Source of the DNA: Pseudomonadota bacterium
Lineage (GTDB): Bacteria > Desulfobacterota > WTBG01 > JAPLJA01
NCBI GenBank assembly: GCA_026388815.1
Contig: JAPLJA010000228.1
Coordinates: forward strand, 1-47,522
Direction: 5' to 3'
Length of the DNA stretch: 47,522 bases
Made by a program: the position numbers and the translations under genes. This document shows positions 36,967-45,366 of the stretch, in pieces; positions within the stretch are counted from its first letter, which is position 1; every line of letters starts with the position of its first letter. The notes beneath the pieces are model-generated. The model saw only the letters and a list, made by a program, of their open reading frames with translations, ran no database searches and was not told where the DNA came from.

Positions 36967-38105
36967 TTGTTTACCCCTTCATAAATATTTTTTATCTCTC
37001 CAACAGGATAATAATACAACAAAATTTGCCGGTAAGTATAACCATTTTCAGCCATCCTTTTTGCTCCCCACTGGCATAGACCGGCACCGTGTCCATACCC
37101 TATGCCAAGAAATTGGGTTGATCCCCGTAATTTCTTTACAATAAAGTTTGTACTTCTCAGACGTTCAAAGCCGAGTATCCTCCTCAGTTCATTTCCGGTA
37201 ATGGATATATTGTCACCTTTCCCTTGTATTGAAATCTCCATTGCACGATTGGTCTCGCTCCTCTTCGTTACTTTAATATCTTCAATTTTATCCAGCCGAT
37301 ATCCTTCGGCATTAAACCTTTTTATGATTTCTTCATTAGAAAGCTTTAGCTCCCAGAAGTAGCGTGGAAAGTCGCTGCAGAACGTACAGATTACACTCTG
37401 TAGAAGTGGAGAACCTGTTTGCCAGACAAGCCTGGCAGGTTCAGTTTGTCCTCCGCAGCAACTATGGTAAAATGCTGATATTATTTCATTATGAAAGGTT
37501 ATCACCTCTCCTTGCGTATTATTTACTGCTTGAAGTGATAGCTGATTTTCTGAGTCGCTCCCATTATACACTTGATCAAGGACCGTTGACTCAAGATGGT
37601 ACAGGGCATCTTTCCGGTTTGCCTTTTGAAAAAGGGCGTAGGTTCTTGCAGCGACTGCCTGTGCCTTCAAAGCTTCTACAGGCCATTGTGATGACATTTC
37701 CTGGGTCACCATGCCTGCGAGGTAATCTTCAAGATTTAGCTCATTGATAATCAGTAAGCTATGCTCTTTCTCTTCTATCACCTCCAGTTTCCCACGATAT
37801 CCCTTACCATTTACCTTAAGAAATCCACTGGGGTTGACTATTTTGATACGGGTAGAAGAGATAAGTAATTTGTTGATTGTTAAACCATTCTCATTTTTCT
37901 TAATAACTACTGAGCCATTATTTCCCGACGCAAGCGTCTGTCCTGTAAGAAAATCAGTTATACAAATCTCCCCGCCTGAGATCTTTACACTTTCCTGGTC
38001 CTTCATGATTGCCACACGAACCATCTCCTGCCCTGACGTGACAGAAACAAGGGGTACAGTATATAACGTTAATAATAAAGGAAAGATAATAAGATGCTTC
38101 TTCAT
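36963..38105 (-). CDS. Exported SpoIID/LytB-domain peptidoglycan lytic enzyme
   Basis: The 380-residue protein has a Sec signal peptide (MKKHLIIFPLLLTLYTVPLV) and the SpoIID domain. SpoIID of Bacillus cleaves glycan strands lacking stem peptides; outside sporulation the family acts in wall remodelling. Family motifs are LEDYLAGMVTQEMSSQWPVEALKAQAVAARTYA with the catalytic Glu, AFYHSCCGGQTEPA, and the C-terminal GYGHGAGLCQWGAKRMA. It is the first gene of the minus-strand operon and has a strong promoter 33-61 nt upstream of its start. Confidence 0.92.
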   Translation of the reverse strand: MKKHLIIFPLLLTLYTVPLVSVTSGQEMVRVAIMKDQESVKISGGEICITDFLTGQTLASGNNGSVVIKKNENGLTINKLLISSTRIKIVNPSGFLKVNGKGYRGKLEVIEEKEHSLLIINELNLEDYLAGMVTQEMSSQWPVEALKAQAVAARTYALFQKANRKDALYHLESTVLDQVYNGSDSENQLSLQAVNNTQGEVITFHNEIISAFYHSCCGGQTEPARLVWQTGSPLLQSVICTFCSDFPRYFWELKLSNEEIIKRFNAEGYRLDKIEDIKVTKRSETNRAMEISIQGKGDNISITGNELRRILGFERLRSTNFIVKKLRGSTQFLGIGYGHGAGLCQWGAKRMAENGYTYRQILLYYYPVGEIKNIYEGVNK

Positions 38106-38137
38106 TCCCGTTTACGCTCAGGTGTTTCCTTAAAGCA

Positions 38138-38166
38138 ATATTAACAACAGGAAAGAGGGACGTCAA
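38138..38166 (-). promoter_or_regulatory. Promoter of the spoIID-to-rluB operon
   Basis: On the minus strand TTGACG (38166-38161), 17 nt, then TAATAT (38143-38138). The start would be near 38131, 26 nt before the spoIID ATG. Confidence 0.65.
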
Positions 38167-38187
38167 GGATGTAAGGCGAGATTGCCG

Positions 38188-38340
38188 TCAATTAAAAAGA
38201 TTATGAGTAAAATTGCCTGATGGCAGATAGCTTTTAAAACTCACCATCTGTGCTGCAATCATATCAAGCATGTAATCAGTGTGTGGTTCGACATGTATCT
38301 TCACGCCATCCCAGGTCAATCCCTGAAATAATATTTGCAT
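38188..38340 (-). CDS. Possible small ORF of 50 residues
   Basis: In the 299-nt divergent gap an open frame starts at ATG 38340 and ends at TGA 38188. It reads MQILFQGLTWDGVKIHVE and goes on with HTDYMLDMIAAQM. The composition looks protein-like, but no ribosome site precedes it, I do not recognise it, and it could be a gene remnant or chance. The rest of the gap holds only the two divergent promoters. Confidence 0.25.
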   Translation of the reverse strand: MQILFQGLTWDGVKIHVEPHTDYMLDMIAAQMVSFKSYLPSGNFTHNLFN

Positions 38341-38360
38341 AATTATGGATAATTTTTATT

Positions 38361-38389
38361 TTGACACATAGAGCAAATCTGTATACATT
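38361..38389 (+). promoter_or_regulatory. Promoter of mogA/moaB
   Basis: TTGACA (38361-38366), 17 nt, then TACATT (38384-38389). The start point would be near 38396, about 36 nt before the ATG at 38432. Confidence 0.65.
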
Positions 38390-38431
38390 AAATGCATATT
38401 GTAATTGCAGTTATTAATAGATTGCATACTT

Positions 38432-38923
38432 ATGATCAATGCAGGTATTCTGACCATTTCAGATAAAGGTTCTAAAGGGGAGAGGGAAGACATAAGCGGA
38501 ATTGAGATCGCAAAATTTATTGAGAGTCTGCCTGCTAAAATCTCTTTTTATGAAATCATTCCTGACGAGAAGGATATTATCAAGAAAAAATTGATAGAAT
38601 TTGCTGATGTGAAGGAATTAGACTTGATAATTACCACAGGTGGAACAGGGGTAAGCCCTCGAGACGTAACACCAGATGCAACCTTAGAGGTTATTGAGAA
38701 GGAGATACCGGGAATGGCTGAGGCAATGAGAATGGAAAGTCTTAAAAAAACCCCTCACGCCATGATATCACGGGCAGTAGTAGGCATAAGGAAACGTTCT
38801 CTCATTATTAACCTTCCTGGTAGCCCCAGAGGAGCACGAGAAAATCTTGCGATTCTTTTGCCTTCCCTTCCTCATGCGCTTGCTAAGATAAAGGGTGATC
38901 CTTCTGAGTGTGCCGTTCCATAA
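38432..38923 (+). CDS. Molybdenum cofactor protein, MogA/MoaB family
   Basis: MogA-type proteins adenylylate molybdopterin before metal insertion. The 163 residues begin INAGILTISDKGSKGEREDISG and contain the family core ITTGGTGVSPRDVTPDATLEVI and an end motif LIINLPGSPRGARENL. I chose ATG 38432; a TTG 27 nt upstream stays in frame but adds non-conserved residues. No clear ribosome site precedes either start. MogA and MoaB cannot be separated by eye, so no symbol is given. No other molybdopterin gene is in the window. Confidence 0.92.
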   Translation: MINAGILTISDKGSKGEREDISGIEIAKFIESLPAKISFYEIIPDEKDIIKKKLIEFADVKELDLIITTGGTGVSPRDVTPDATLEVIEKEIPGMAEAMRMESLKKTPHAMISRAVVGIRKRSLIINLPGSPRGARENLAILLPSLPHALAKIKGDPSECAVP

Positions 38924-38993
38924 TAACGGTAATCACAGATATCCTTTTAACAATTCATTCTGTTACAAAACAATTCTGGATTGAAAATCTGAT

Positions 38994-39458
38994 TTATAAA
39001 ATATTGCGAGCTTGATTCTTAGTTTGTTGGAGCATACGTTCGTGATGGGTGCCAGGCCAATAAAGCCTGTTACAATGAGGGCAGAAGGAGAAAGAATCAT
39101 GAGCATTGAGAATATGTTCAGGCACCTTTCCTTCTACTTTATCTTTTGACATATCCACCAATATTTCATTGCAGCTCAGGCATCGAGTAAAAAGAGAGCC
39201 GGCAACAGGCATTAGGTGGAGGCGCTCGCACACCTCTCTCAATTGTTTTTTCGGGTTATCCTGAGTTATGAACAGGATGTCTTTTATATCTTCTCTTCTT
39301 TTTATTTTAGTCCTTCTTGTCAGGAGCATCCTTTTCTGCGCAATTGCATTCCTGATAAGCTCCTCTTCATCCATCTGGCTCGAATATAGGGTATCATAAC
39401 CAAGGATCCTTAAATACCTTGCTAATTTACCAAGCATCACGTCAGCTATGAATTTCAT
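38994..39458 (-). CDS. Mut7-C RNAse domain protein with zinc ribbon
   Basis: The 154 residues begin KFIADVMLGKLARYLRILGYDT, the PIN-like start of the Mut7-C family, with acidic residues at MDEEELI and a C-terminal zinc ribbon with CLSCNEIL and CPHCNRLYW. The family is predicted to be an RNase of the PIN superfamily; no substrate is known. I use ATG 39458; the upstream in-frame start at 39494 would add 12 residues and overlap the previous gene more deeply. The chosen start still overlaps the DUF2007 gene by 17 nt, so they are coupled. Confidence 0.88.
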   Translation of the reverse strand: MKFIADVMLGKLARYLRILGYDTLYSSQMDEEELIRNAIAQKRMLLTRRTKIKRREDIKDILFITQDNPKKQLREVCERLHLMPVAGSLFTRCLSCNEILVDMSKDKVEGKVPEHILNAHDSFSFCPHCNRLYWPGTHHERMLQQTKNQARNIL

Positions 39459-39720
39459 CCTTAAACTTACCTTCCTCTCGAATGAGAAAACCATCCGTAA
39501 TTGCCTGGTTGATGAGTTCTTTAGCCTCTTCTATTTTATGCTCCGGGACAGCAATCCGTTTTTCAGCAAACCTTCCAATGTTTATAGGATAGGGAGATAT
39601 ATGCATAGCCCTAATCATTACCGAGATACCTTTTTCTTCAAGCAATCCTTTAATTAATTCTGCTTCAATTTCATTATACGAGAGGTAAATCTCAACGTAA
39701 TTATTTTCTGTTCCAGACAT
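39442..39720 (-). CDS. DUF2007-domain protein (putative signal-transducing protein)
   Basis: The 92-residue protein shows a DUF2007 ferredoxin-like fold pattern: VEIYLSYNEIEAELIKGLLEEKGISVMI then RIAVPEHKIEEAKELINQ. The family name claims signalling, but no role has been shown. It is the first gene of a two-gene transcript with the Mut7-C protein and has AAGG before the ATG and a promoter upstream. Confidence 0.8.
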   Translation of the reverse strand: MSGTENNYVEIYLSYNEIEAELIKGLLEEKGISVMIRAMHISPYPINIGRFAEKRIAVPEHKIEEAKELINQAITDGFLIREEGKFKDEIHS

Positions 39721-39730
39721 CGTTTATTCC

Positions 39731-39759
39731 TTGATAAAGTTTAGAGAAAATGGTAACTA
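39731..39759 (+). promoter_or_regulatory. Possible promoter of tldD
   Basis: TTGATA (39731-39736), 17 nt, then TAACTA (39754-39759) with TG one base before it. The start would be near 39766, within 3 nt of the tldD ATG. The -10 match is poor. Confidence 0.3.
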
Positions 39760-39766
39760 AAGTCAA
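39738..39766 (-). promoter_or_regulatory. Promoter of the DUF2007-Mut7-C transcript
   Basis: On the minus strand TTGACT (39766-39761), 17 nt, then TAAACT (39743-39738). The start would be near 39731, 11 nt before the ATG at 39720. It overlaps the possible tldD promoter. Confidence 0.55.
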
Positions 39767-39768
39767 TA

Positions 39769-41151
39769 ATGATAAAGGAATTTAACCTAACCAAGATTCT
39801 TAAAATAGCACTGAAAAGAGGGGGGAGTTTCGCCGAGATTTACTTTGAACAAAGCCAACCTACCTCAATTGTCTGCGAAGATAACAAAATAGAAAAGATA
39901 ATAACTGGTATAGATACAGGAGTTGGGATACGGGTAATTCACGACCATAAGACCTCGTATGCCTTTACAAATACTGTGAATGAGATGTCTTTAATGGACC
40001 TGGCTGATAGTGTAAGTCTCGCCTGCAAAGAAGGGATATATGAAAGGGAGATCGACCTCACAGAACAGAAGCAAGGCAGGAGGTTTATCATTAAAGAATT
40101 ACCTCAGAATGTGAGTATTCAGGAAAAGGTTAATCTGGTAATCCGGGCAAACAAAATAGCTCGATCTCGGGATAAAAGAATCAGGCAGGTAAAAGTAGTT
40201 TATCGAGATGGCTTGCAGAAGATACTGATTGCCAATTCCCAGGGGAGCCTGGTTGAAGACGAAAGGATTTCAACCCTTTTTGTTGTACAGGTGGTTGCAT
40301 CCCGTGATGGGATCATCCAGACAGGTTATGAGCCGGGAGGAGGCTTTATCGGTTTTGAGTTTTTCGATGATAACCCGCCTGAAAAGTTTGCAGAGATAGC
40401 CAGTTCCAGAGCAATCTTAATGCTGGAAGCACGAAAAGCACCAGGGGGGTTGATGCCTGTAGTACTTTCCAGTGAGGCTGGAGGTACAATGATTCATGAA
40501 GCTATCGGTCATGGTTTGGAAGCAGACCTAGCTCAGGAAGGGCTTTCAGTTTATTCAAACAGATTAGGTCAAATGGTAGCATCTCCACTCATTACGGTAA
40601 TGGATGATTCCACGTTACCGAATAAAAGGGGATCCTACTGTTTTGATGATGAAGGTATACCTTCTCAAAAGACCATTCTTGTTGATAAGGGACAGCTAAG
40701 AGGTTATCTCTATGACCTGCTCACGTCTATGAAAGACAAAATGAACTCAACAGGTAATGGAAGGAGAGAATCCTATCGCGACCGCCCGATTCCGCGTATG
40801 TCCAACACCCTTATTGCTCCAGGAACATCTGACCCTGTTGATATTTTGAAATCAACGCCGAGAGGTATCTTTGTAAAAAAAATGGGTGGTGGACAGGTAA
40901 ATACAGTAAATGGAGACTTTATATTCGAGGTAAGCGAAGGCTACTTGATTGAGAACGGAAACATTGGAGAACCAGTTCGTGGTGCAACCCTCACGGGAAA
41001 CGGACCTGATATTTTAAAAAAGATTGATATGGTAGGGAGCGATCTGGGATTCGGGATCGGTACCTGTGGTAAAGATGGTCAGGGTGTACCGGTTGCAGAT
41101 GCCCAACCTACCTTAAGAATACCTGAAATTGTTGTAGGTGGAGAGATCTAA
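39769..41151 (+). CDS. tldD: Zinc metalloprotease TldD
   Basis: TldD pairs with TldE/PmbA to make a protease that cuts small unfolded peptides. The 460 residues contain the metal site in IHEAIGHGLEAD near residue 240 (HExxxH), and the conserved RRESYRDRPIPRMSNTLIAPG and GGGQVNTVNGDFIF. The length fits TldD. The ATG has no Shine-Dalgarno site, and it opens only 48 nt from the divergent DUF2007 gene. No PmbA partner gene is in the window. Confidence 0.93.
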   Translation: MIKEFNLTKILKIALKRGGSFAEIYFEQSQPTSIVCEDNKIEKIITGIDTGVGIRVIHDHKTSYAFTNTVNEMSLMDLADSVSLACKEGIYEREIDLTEQKQGRRFIIKELPQNVSIQEKVNLVIRANKIARSRDKRIRQVKVVYRDGLQKILIANSQGSLVEDERISTLFVVQVVASRDGIIQTGYEPGGGFIGFEFFDDNPPEKFAEIASSRAILMLEARKAPGGLMPVVLSSEAGGTMIHEAIGHGLEADLAQEGLSVYSNRLGQMVASPLITVMDDSTLPNKRGSYCFDDEGIPSQKTILVDKGQLRGYLYDLLTSMKDKMNSTGNGRRESYRDRPIPRMSNTLIAPGTSDPVDILKSTPRGIFVKKMGGGQVNTVNGDFIFEVSEGYLIENGNIGEPVRGATLTGNGPDILKKIDMVGSDLGFGIGTCGKDGQGVPVADAQPTLRIPEIVVGGEI

Positions 41152-41162
41152 GACTCTTAACA

Positions 41163-41987
41163 TCATTTCTGAAGGCTACCATCTGCATTTCTCACCATCT
41201 TCATGAGTTTATTAACCTCTTCAATTGATAAGGTTTCGGCTCGTCGATGAGGGTCGATACCTGAAGATAGACATATATCCGTTATCTCAAGCTTACTCTT
41301 ATGCAACAAAGCTGTTAAAGCATTCTGTAGGGTCTTCCGTCTCTGCGCAAAAATCGATTGGAGAGTTTTTTCAAAATACTTTCCGTCTTTAATTTCAATC
41401 CTTGGATTTTGACATATGATGAACTTCACTAATGCTGAATCCACTTTAGGCTGGGGAATAAAACAAGATTTTTTGACCTCTAATACTTTTGATACATTTG
41501 CATAGACCTGGGAGAGTATGGAAAGTGGGCCATAAGTTTTAGAAGCAGGCCCTGCTGTAATTCTTTCAGCCACTTCCCTCTGGAACATGAAGAGTATTAA
41601 ACTGATAAGAGAGCTCATCTTTAAGAGCTTCATTGTTAGAACGGTGGATAGATAATATGGTATGTTTCCGACCACCTTTAATCGAGTTTGAAACTGTTCT
41701 GAAATCTGTTGGTAATTGAACCTTAAAGCATCTTCCTGCACAATACTTACGTTCTTGTATTGACTAAATCTATCCTTTAAAATATCAATCAATCGTCGGT
41801 CCAATTCCAGTGCTACAACGATCCTTGATTTTTGAGCGAGAAGAGCAGTTAAATCGCCTAAACCCGCACCGATTTCAACGACGACATCTTCTTTCTTCAA
41901 ATCAGCAAAGGAGATAATCTTTTTGAGGATAGAGTGATCCCTGAGGAAATTTTGGCCAAGGGCTTTACGGGGTCCTCCTTTTAACAT
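41163..41987 (-). CDS. rsmA: 16S rRNA (adenine1518-N6/adenine1519-N6)-dimethyltransferase
   Basis: RsmA (KsgA) dimethylates two adenines near the 3' end of 16S rRNA. The 274 residues show KALGQNFLRDHSILKKI, the SAM motif VVEIGAGLGDLTALLA, and the catalytic NIPYYLST. The RREVAERI-like segment, CFIPQPKVDSALV and FAQRRKTLQNAL are standard. It follows the kinase gene by 27 nt. No ribosome site precedes the ATG; AAGGAGG instead lies inside codons 3-5, probably by chance. Confidence 0.96.
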   Translation of the reverse strand: MLKGGPRKALGQNFLRDHSILKKIISFADLKKEDVVVEIGAGLGDLTALLAQKSRIVVALELDRRLIDILKDRFSQYKNVSIVQEDALRFNYQQISEQFQTRLKVVGNIPYYLSTVLTMKLLKMSSLISLILFMFQREVAERITAGPASKTYGPLSILSQVYANVSKVLEVKKSCFIPQPKVDSALVKFIICQNPRIEIKDGKYFEKTLQSIFAQRRKTLQNALTALLHKSKLEITDICLSSGIDPHRRAETLSIEEVNKLMKMVRNADGSLQK

Positions 41988-42014
41988 TTAAATGACCGTA
42001 TGGTAATTTCTTGT

Positions 42015-44495
42015 TCAGCGGCGGACAACCTGATAGGTAATGCCTTTTTCACCAAGTTTTTGAGAAAGTGTTAAGAACTCTTCATGGGTGGTAAATGCAC
42101 CCAATAGTAATCGAAGCTTTTGATCTCCATCAGTCGGCAGGAAATAGGGGAAATAGACCTTTATTCCCCATTTCGCTATCGCCTGATCAGCAGTGTTTCG
42201 TGAAGGGAAGATACCAATCTGCAGAGAATAAGGGGTTAATATGATAGAAGGTTTAAACGGGCCCTTAATTGTTTTTAAAGCCTCTCTTGCCTCCTCTTTC
42301 CTTTCAAACATTCCGGCAAACACACGGTAGAATTCTCCTTTCCCCTTTATGTCTGCAAGGCTGATATAGGCAGTGTACCCTTGGTTTGTTATCGCTCTCC
42401 AATCCTCCAGCGCATTCTTCCCCTCTTTACTTGAACTGATAAGAATGGAATAGGGATGATAGGTAATATGAGTAATTTCTTGAGGAGACTTCAAGGCCTC
42501 TTTTTGAGCTCGATGGATCATCTCTACCTCTTTTAACACATCGGTTTTTATGGAGGGGAGAAATAATTTCTTACTCCCATACCCTGGCAAATAGTTCTTC
42601 TGCCATAGAATGCCTGCAAAGATCAAGAGGATGCAAAAGATAATAAGTAAAATGCTTTGCCAACGGGAGAAGAGAGAAGCAAAGAACCCACTCATCTCCT
42701 TAACACTACGTTTTTCTTCAATCCCATAGAAATGATTCATTCGGTACTTGTAATAATCAGTAGTTATTGCAGGCTTTACATGATTCAGGATAATACCCCA
42801 GATCGAACCTCTTACATTATCGATTTGCTTCTTTGCCCTCTTTAAGATCCTGCGCGAAACCTTATCAACTTCATAGACAAGCAGAGCTCCATCTACCTGT
42901 TGGCTTAAGATTAAAGCGTCAGCACAAAGGAGGACTGGCGGTGTATCGAAGAGCACCACATCATAATGCCTTTCAACCTCGGCAATAAACTCTGACATCT
43001 TGGAAGAACTTAAAATTTCAAAGGGGTTAGGAGGAATGCAGCCACAGGTAATGATTGAGAGGTTTTCCAATCCTGGAGTCTTCAAAATATCAGGCATTTC
43101 TAATTTCCCAACCATGATATCAGTTATGGTCTTGACAACCTCCTTCCAAGTATAATTTCCAAGTATGATATCAGTTAAACCAGGTTCTTTATTCAATCCA
43201 AACACATCATAAATAGAAGGTTTTCTCAAGTCGGACTCAACAATTAAGGTCCTTTTTCCTGTGTGTGCCATTGTCAGGCCTAAGTTAATCAGCGTGGTTG
43301 TTTTACCTTCACGGAAGGTAGAACTGGTAATGATGAAGGATTTCCCCTTTTTCTCAAGTCCGATAAATTGTAAATTCGTTCGCAGTAAACGGTAAGCTTC
43401 AGATACAGAGGATTTGGGGGCAAAATGGCAAATCATGGCGATATACTTCCTCAAGGACTGATCATCATCAGGAAGATCTTTAATCTGTGCATAGTGCTCT
43501 TTGAGTTTCTTGATATCAACCTCGGGGATGATTCCTATGACTGGAACCTCTGAATACCTTTCCACGCTCTCGATAGTGCGTATCAAGACATTGTTCCTTT
43601 CCTTCAAAAAAGCACACAACAGACCGAGGAGCAGACCGAAAATCGCACCAGTAATTGTCGTAATATCGACGCGAGTGAAATTGATTGATTCAATTGGCTC
43701 ATATGCAGGATGAATGATGGATACTTCTTCAGCTCTCTCTGAACGTTTGATGAGGGCCTCACGGTATTTCGATTGTAGGAAAAATAATAATTCCTCGTTT
43801 ACCCTGATTTCTCTTACCAGCTCAGCTAATTCCAAGGCATTTTTCGTGAGTATGGCATTTTTCGTCTGCGTATCGGAAACTGTTTTACCAACAGCCTGAA
43901 TTGCCCGCCTTCTTTCTTCTGCCGCCTTTAATTTTTCTTCAACAACATTTGACTGCTCGTTAATAAAATTAATTGATTCAAGCAAACGACGATTCACTTC
44001 AGCGATATTGTTTTCTCGATACATCTGAGCAACCGTGTTTGCCATTCTTTGAGCCATCCTTGGATCATGCGTCCGACAGGTTATGCTGATAATATTAGTA
44101 TTGTCTTTTCTCTCTGTTGATATATTTTTTTGAATAGAGTTGATCAGATCGAGAAAGTTTTTTGTTCTCATTACCTGGTCAATGGTAACAGCTCGATCAA
44201 TTATCCCTAACTCCTTTGCCACCTTTTCCATCACCGGGAAGCTCTTAATCAGGAGAGCCTGCGTAGCAATAACGTCCCAAGGTAATGAGAAAGTTTTTTC
44301 AGTAAAGATGCTCATAATGAGTGTAGGTTGTTCGTACTTTACTTCCGAGGTTGCCTCATAAATAGGTTCTGGCTTATTGATCCAGGCTAAGGAGAAGCTG
44401 ATCAATCCAACCAAAAGAGTAACAAAGATTATAATTGCCTTTCTTTTCTTGATTACTCGCCAGAAATCTCTTATTGCCAGATCATAGTTAAACAT
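42015..44495 (-). CDS. Wzz-BY-kinase (tyrosine autokinase) with a C-terminal membrane span and SPOR repeats
   Basis: The first 330 residues are a Wzz chain-length domain between two membrane spans (about 19-38 and 278-300) with a coiled coil. A cytoplasmic BY-kinase follows: Walker A FREGKTTTLINLG near residue 395, Walker A' LIVESDLRKP (Glu in place of the first Asp), Walker B VVLFDTPPV, and a short tyrosine cluster TTDYYKYRMNHFYG near 585. These control polysaccharide polymerisation and export. The chain then continues where usual members end: a third span at about 612-632 (LLIIFCILLIFAGILW) and two SPOR-like repeats (PYSILISSSKEGKNALEDW with YRVFAGMF, and PYSLQIGIFPSRNTADQA with LRLLLGAF) to residue 826. 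SPOR domains bind peptide-free glycan strands in the periplasm. No other capsule gene is near. Confidence 0.92.
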   Translation of the reverse strand: MFNYDLAIRDFWRVIKKRKAIIIFVTLLVGLISFSLAWINKPEPIYEATSEVKYEQPTLIMSIFTEKTFSLPWDVIATQALLIKSFPVMEKVAKELGIIDRAVTIDQVMRTKNFLDLINSIQKNISTERKDNTNIISITCRTHDPRMAQRMANTVAQMYRENNIAEVNRRLLESINFINEQSNVVEEKLKAAEERRRAIQAVGKTVSDTQTKNAILTKNALELAELVREIRVNEELLFFLQSKYREALIKRSERAEEVSIIHPAYEPIESINFTRVDITTITGAIFGLLLGLLCAFLKERNNVLIRTIESVERYSEVPVIGIIPEVDIKKLKEHYAQIKDLPDDDQSLRKYIAMICHFAPKSSVSEAYRLLRTNLQFIGLEKKGKSFIITSSTFREGKTTTLINLGLTMAHTGKRTLIVESDLRKPSIYDVFGLNKEPGLTDIILGNYTWKEVVKTITDIMVGKLEMPDILKTPGLENLSIITCGCIPPNPFEILSSSKMSEFIAEVERHYDVVLFDTPPVLLCADALILSQQVDGALLVYEVDKVSRRILKRAKKQIDNVRGSIWGIILNHVKPAITTDYYKYRMNHFYGIEEKRSVKEMSGFFASLFSRWQSILLIIFCILLIFAGILWQKNYLPGYGSKKLFLPSIKTDVLKEVEMIHRAQKEALKSPQEITHITYHPYSILISSSKEGKNALEDWRAITNQGYTAYISLADIKGKGEFYRVFAGMFERKEEAREALKTIKGPFKPSIILTPYSLQIGIFPSRNTADQAIAKWGIKVYFPYFLPTDGDQKLRLLLGAFTTHEEFLTLSQKLGEKGITYQVVRR

Positions 44496-44525
44496 ATAGT
44501 TTTTTTATAAAAAACTATTAATAGT
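44496..44525. repeat. AT-rich inverted repeats directly before the kinase start
   Basis: ATAGTTTTTT (44496-44505), loop TAT, AAAAAACTAT (44509-44518) is a perfect 10-bp stem touching the ATG. It overlaps a second perfect palindrome ACTATTAATAGT (44514-44525). No ribosome site is present between repeat and ATG. Confidence 0.8.
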
Positions 44526-44532
44526 ATTAGAA
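44504..44532 (-). promoter_or_regulatory. Possible promoter of the kinase gene within the palindrome
   Basis: On the minus strand TTCTAA (44532-44527), 17 nt, then TATAAA (44509-44504). The start would be near 44497, 2 nt before the ATG. The -35 is weak and the region is very AT-rich. Confidence 0.35.
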
Positions 44533-44592
44533 GAAAATTATACCACTATATATTGTATGTCAAGGTATTTTTTAACATCATCATTTTTATTT

Positions 44593-44621
44593 TTGCCAGG
44601 ATTACTGATTACTGGTAGTAT
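44593..44621 (+). promoter_or_regulatory. Promoter of the NUDIX gene
   Basis: TTGCCA (44593-44598), 17 nt, then TAGTAT (44616-44621) with an upstream TG. The spacer holds two copies of GATTACT (44600-44613), which could be half-sites for a regulator. Confidence 0.55.
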
Positions 44622-44651
44622 GAACTTTCTGATTCAAAAAAGGAGTTAAAA

Positions 44652-45104
44652 ATGATGGGGAAAAAGGTAATTTGTCCCAACTGTGGTGGAGAAATTGAAA
44701 CATTTAAAAACCCGGTACCAACCGTGGACATCATTATTGAAGTACCTTATAAAGGTATTATTCTGATTGAAAGGAAGAATCCGCCTTTTGGCTGGGCCTT
44801 ACCTGGAGGGTTTGTTGATTATAACGAATCCTTAGAAGATGCAGCAAAAAGAGAAGCAAGAGAAGAAACTTCCCTTGTAATTGATTTGGAGGGACAATTT
44901 CATACGTATTCTGAACCAGGACGAGATCCCCGTCACCATACGATAAGTACTGTATATCTTGCCACTGCCCACGGTACACCTAAAGCCGCTGATGATGCCA
45001 AAGGGATCGGTATCTTTACTGAAAATACCCTACCCTCGCCTATCGCTTTTGATCACAGGGAAATATTGAGAGACTACTTTTCGAAAAAATATCCGGTGGA
45101 GTAA
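44652..45104 (+). CDS. NUDIX hydrolase with N-terminal zinc-knuckle motif
   Basis: The 150 residues carry the Nudix box as [21 protein letters not shown] (GX5EX7REUXEE pattern), so the enzyme hydrolyses a nucleoside diphosphate linked to another group. A lone CPNC near the N-terminus (residues 8-11) suggests a half zinc ribbon. Substrate is unknown; ADP-ribose-type compounds are common. The first of two tandem ATG codons is used, with AAGGAG 7 nt before it. It is transcribed alone, divergent from the kinase. Confidence 0.88.
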   Translation: MMGKKVICPNCGGEIETFKNPVPTVDIIIEVPYKGIILIERKNPPFGWALPGGFVDYNESLEDAAKREAREETSLVIDLEGQFHTYSEPGRDPRHHTISTVYLATAHGTPKAADDAKGIGIFTENTLPSPIAFDHREILRDYFSKKYPVE

Positions 45105-45113
45105 TAGTAAAAG

Positions 45114-45332
45114 TTAAACTGCCTCAACTCTTACTATTTCTGGTATAACTTCCCTAATGGCCTTTTCAACCCCCATCTTGAGTGTCATCTGCGCGCCCAT
45201 ACAACCTGCACAGGCACCTTTCAACCTGACCTTTACTACTCCGTCAGTCACATCAACCAACTCGATGTTACCGCCATCTGCCTGTAATGCAGGCCGTATT
45301 TTATCCAGTACCTTTTCAACTCTTTCTCGCAT
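45114..45332 (-). CDS. NifU-like Fe-S cluster scaffold (Nfu type)
   Basis: The 72-residue protein is a stand-alone NifU C-terminal domain: VEKVLDKIRPALQADGGNIELVDV and the cluster-binding CAGCMGAQMTL, with CxxC as the Fe-S ligand pair. Nfu proteins carry and transfer Fe-S clusters. I chose ATG 45332, 8 nt after AGAGGAG; the GTG three codons upstream would overlap that site. It faces the NUDIX gene with 9 nt between their ends. No other Fe-S assembly genes are near. Confidence 0.93.
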   Translation of the reverse strand: MRERVEKVLDKIRPALQADGGNIELVDVTDGVVKVRLKGACAGCMGAQMTLKMGVEKAIREVIPEIVRVEAV

Positions 45333-45366
45333 TCGATGCACTCCTCTTTTTGGCTATCCTTAATAC

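Noticed and set aside
38405-38431. TTG start for mogA/moaB 27 nt upstream of the chosen ATG
   Set aside because: It adds residues not typical of the family, has no ribosome site and lies only about 9 nt from the predicted transcription start.
44496-44518. Palindrome before the kinase gene as an intrinsic terminator
   Set aside because: Its stem is almost only A-T and it sits at the 5' end between divergent genes, where no transcript needs to end.
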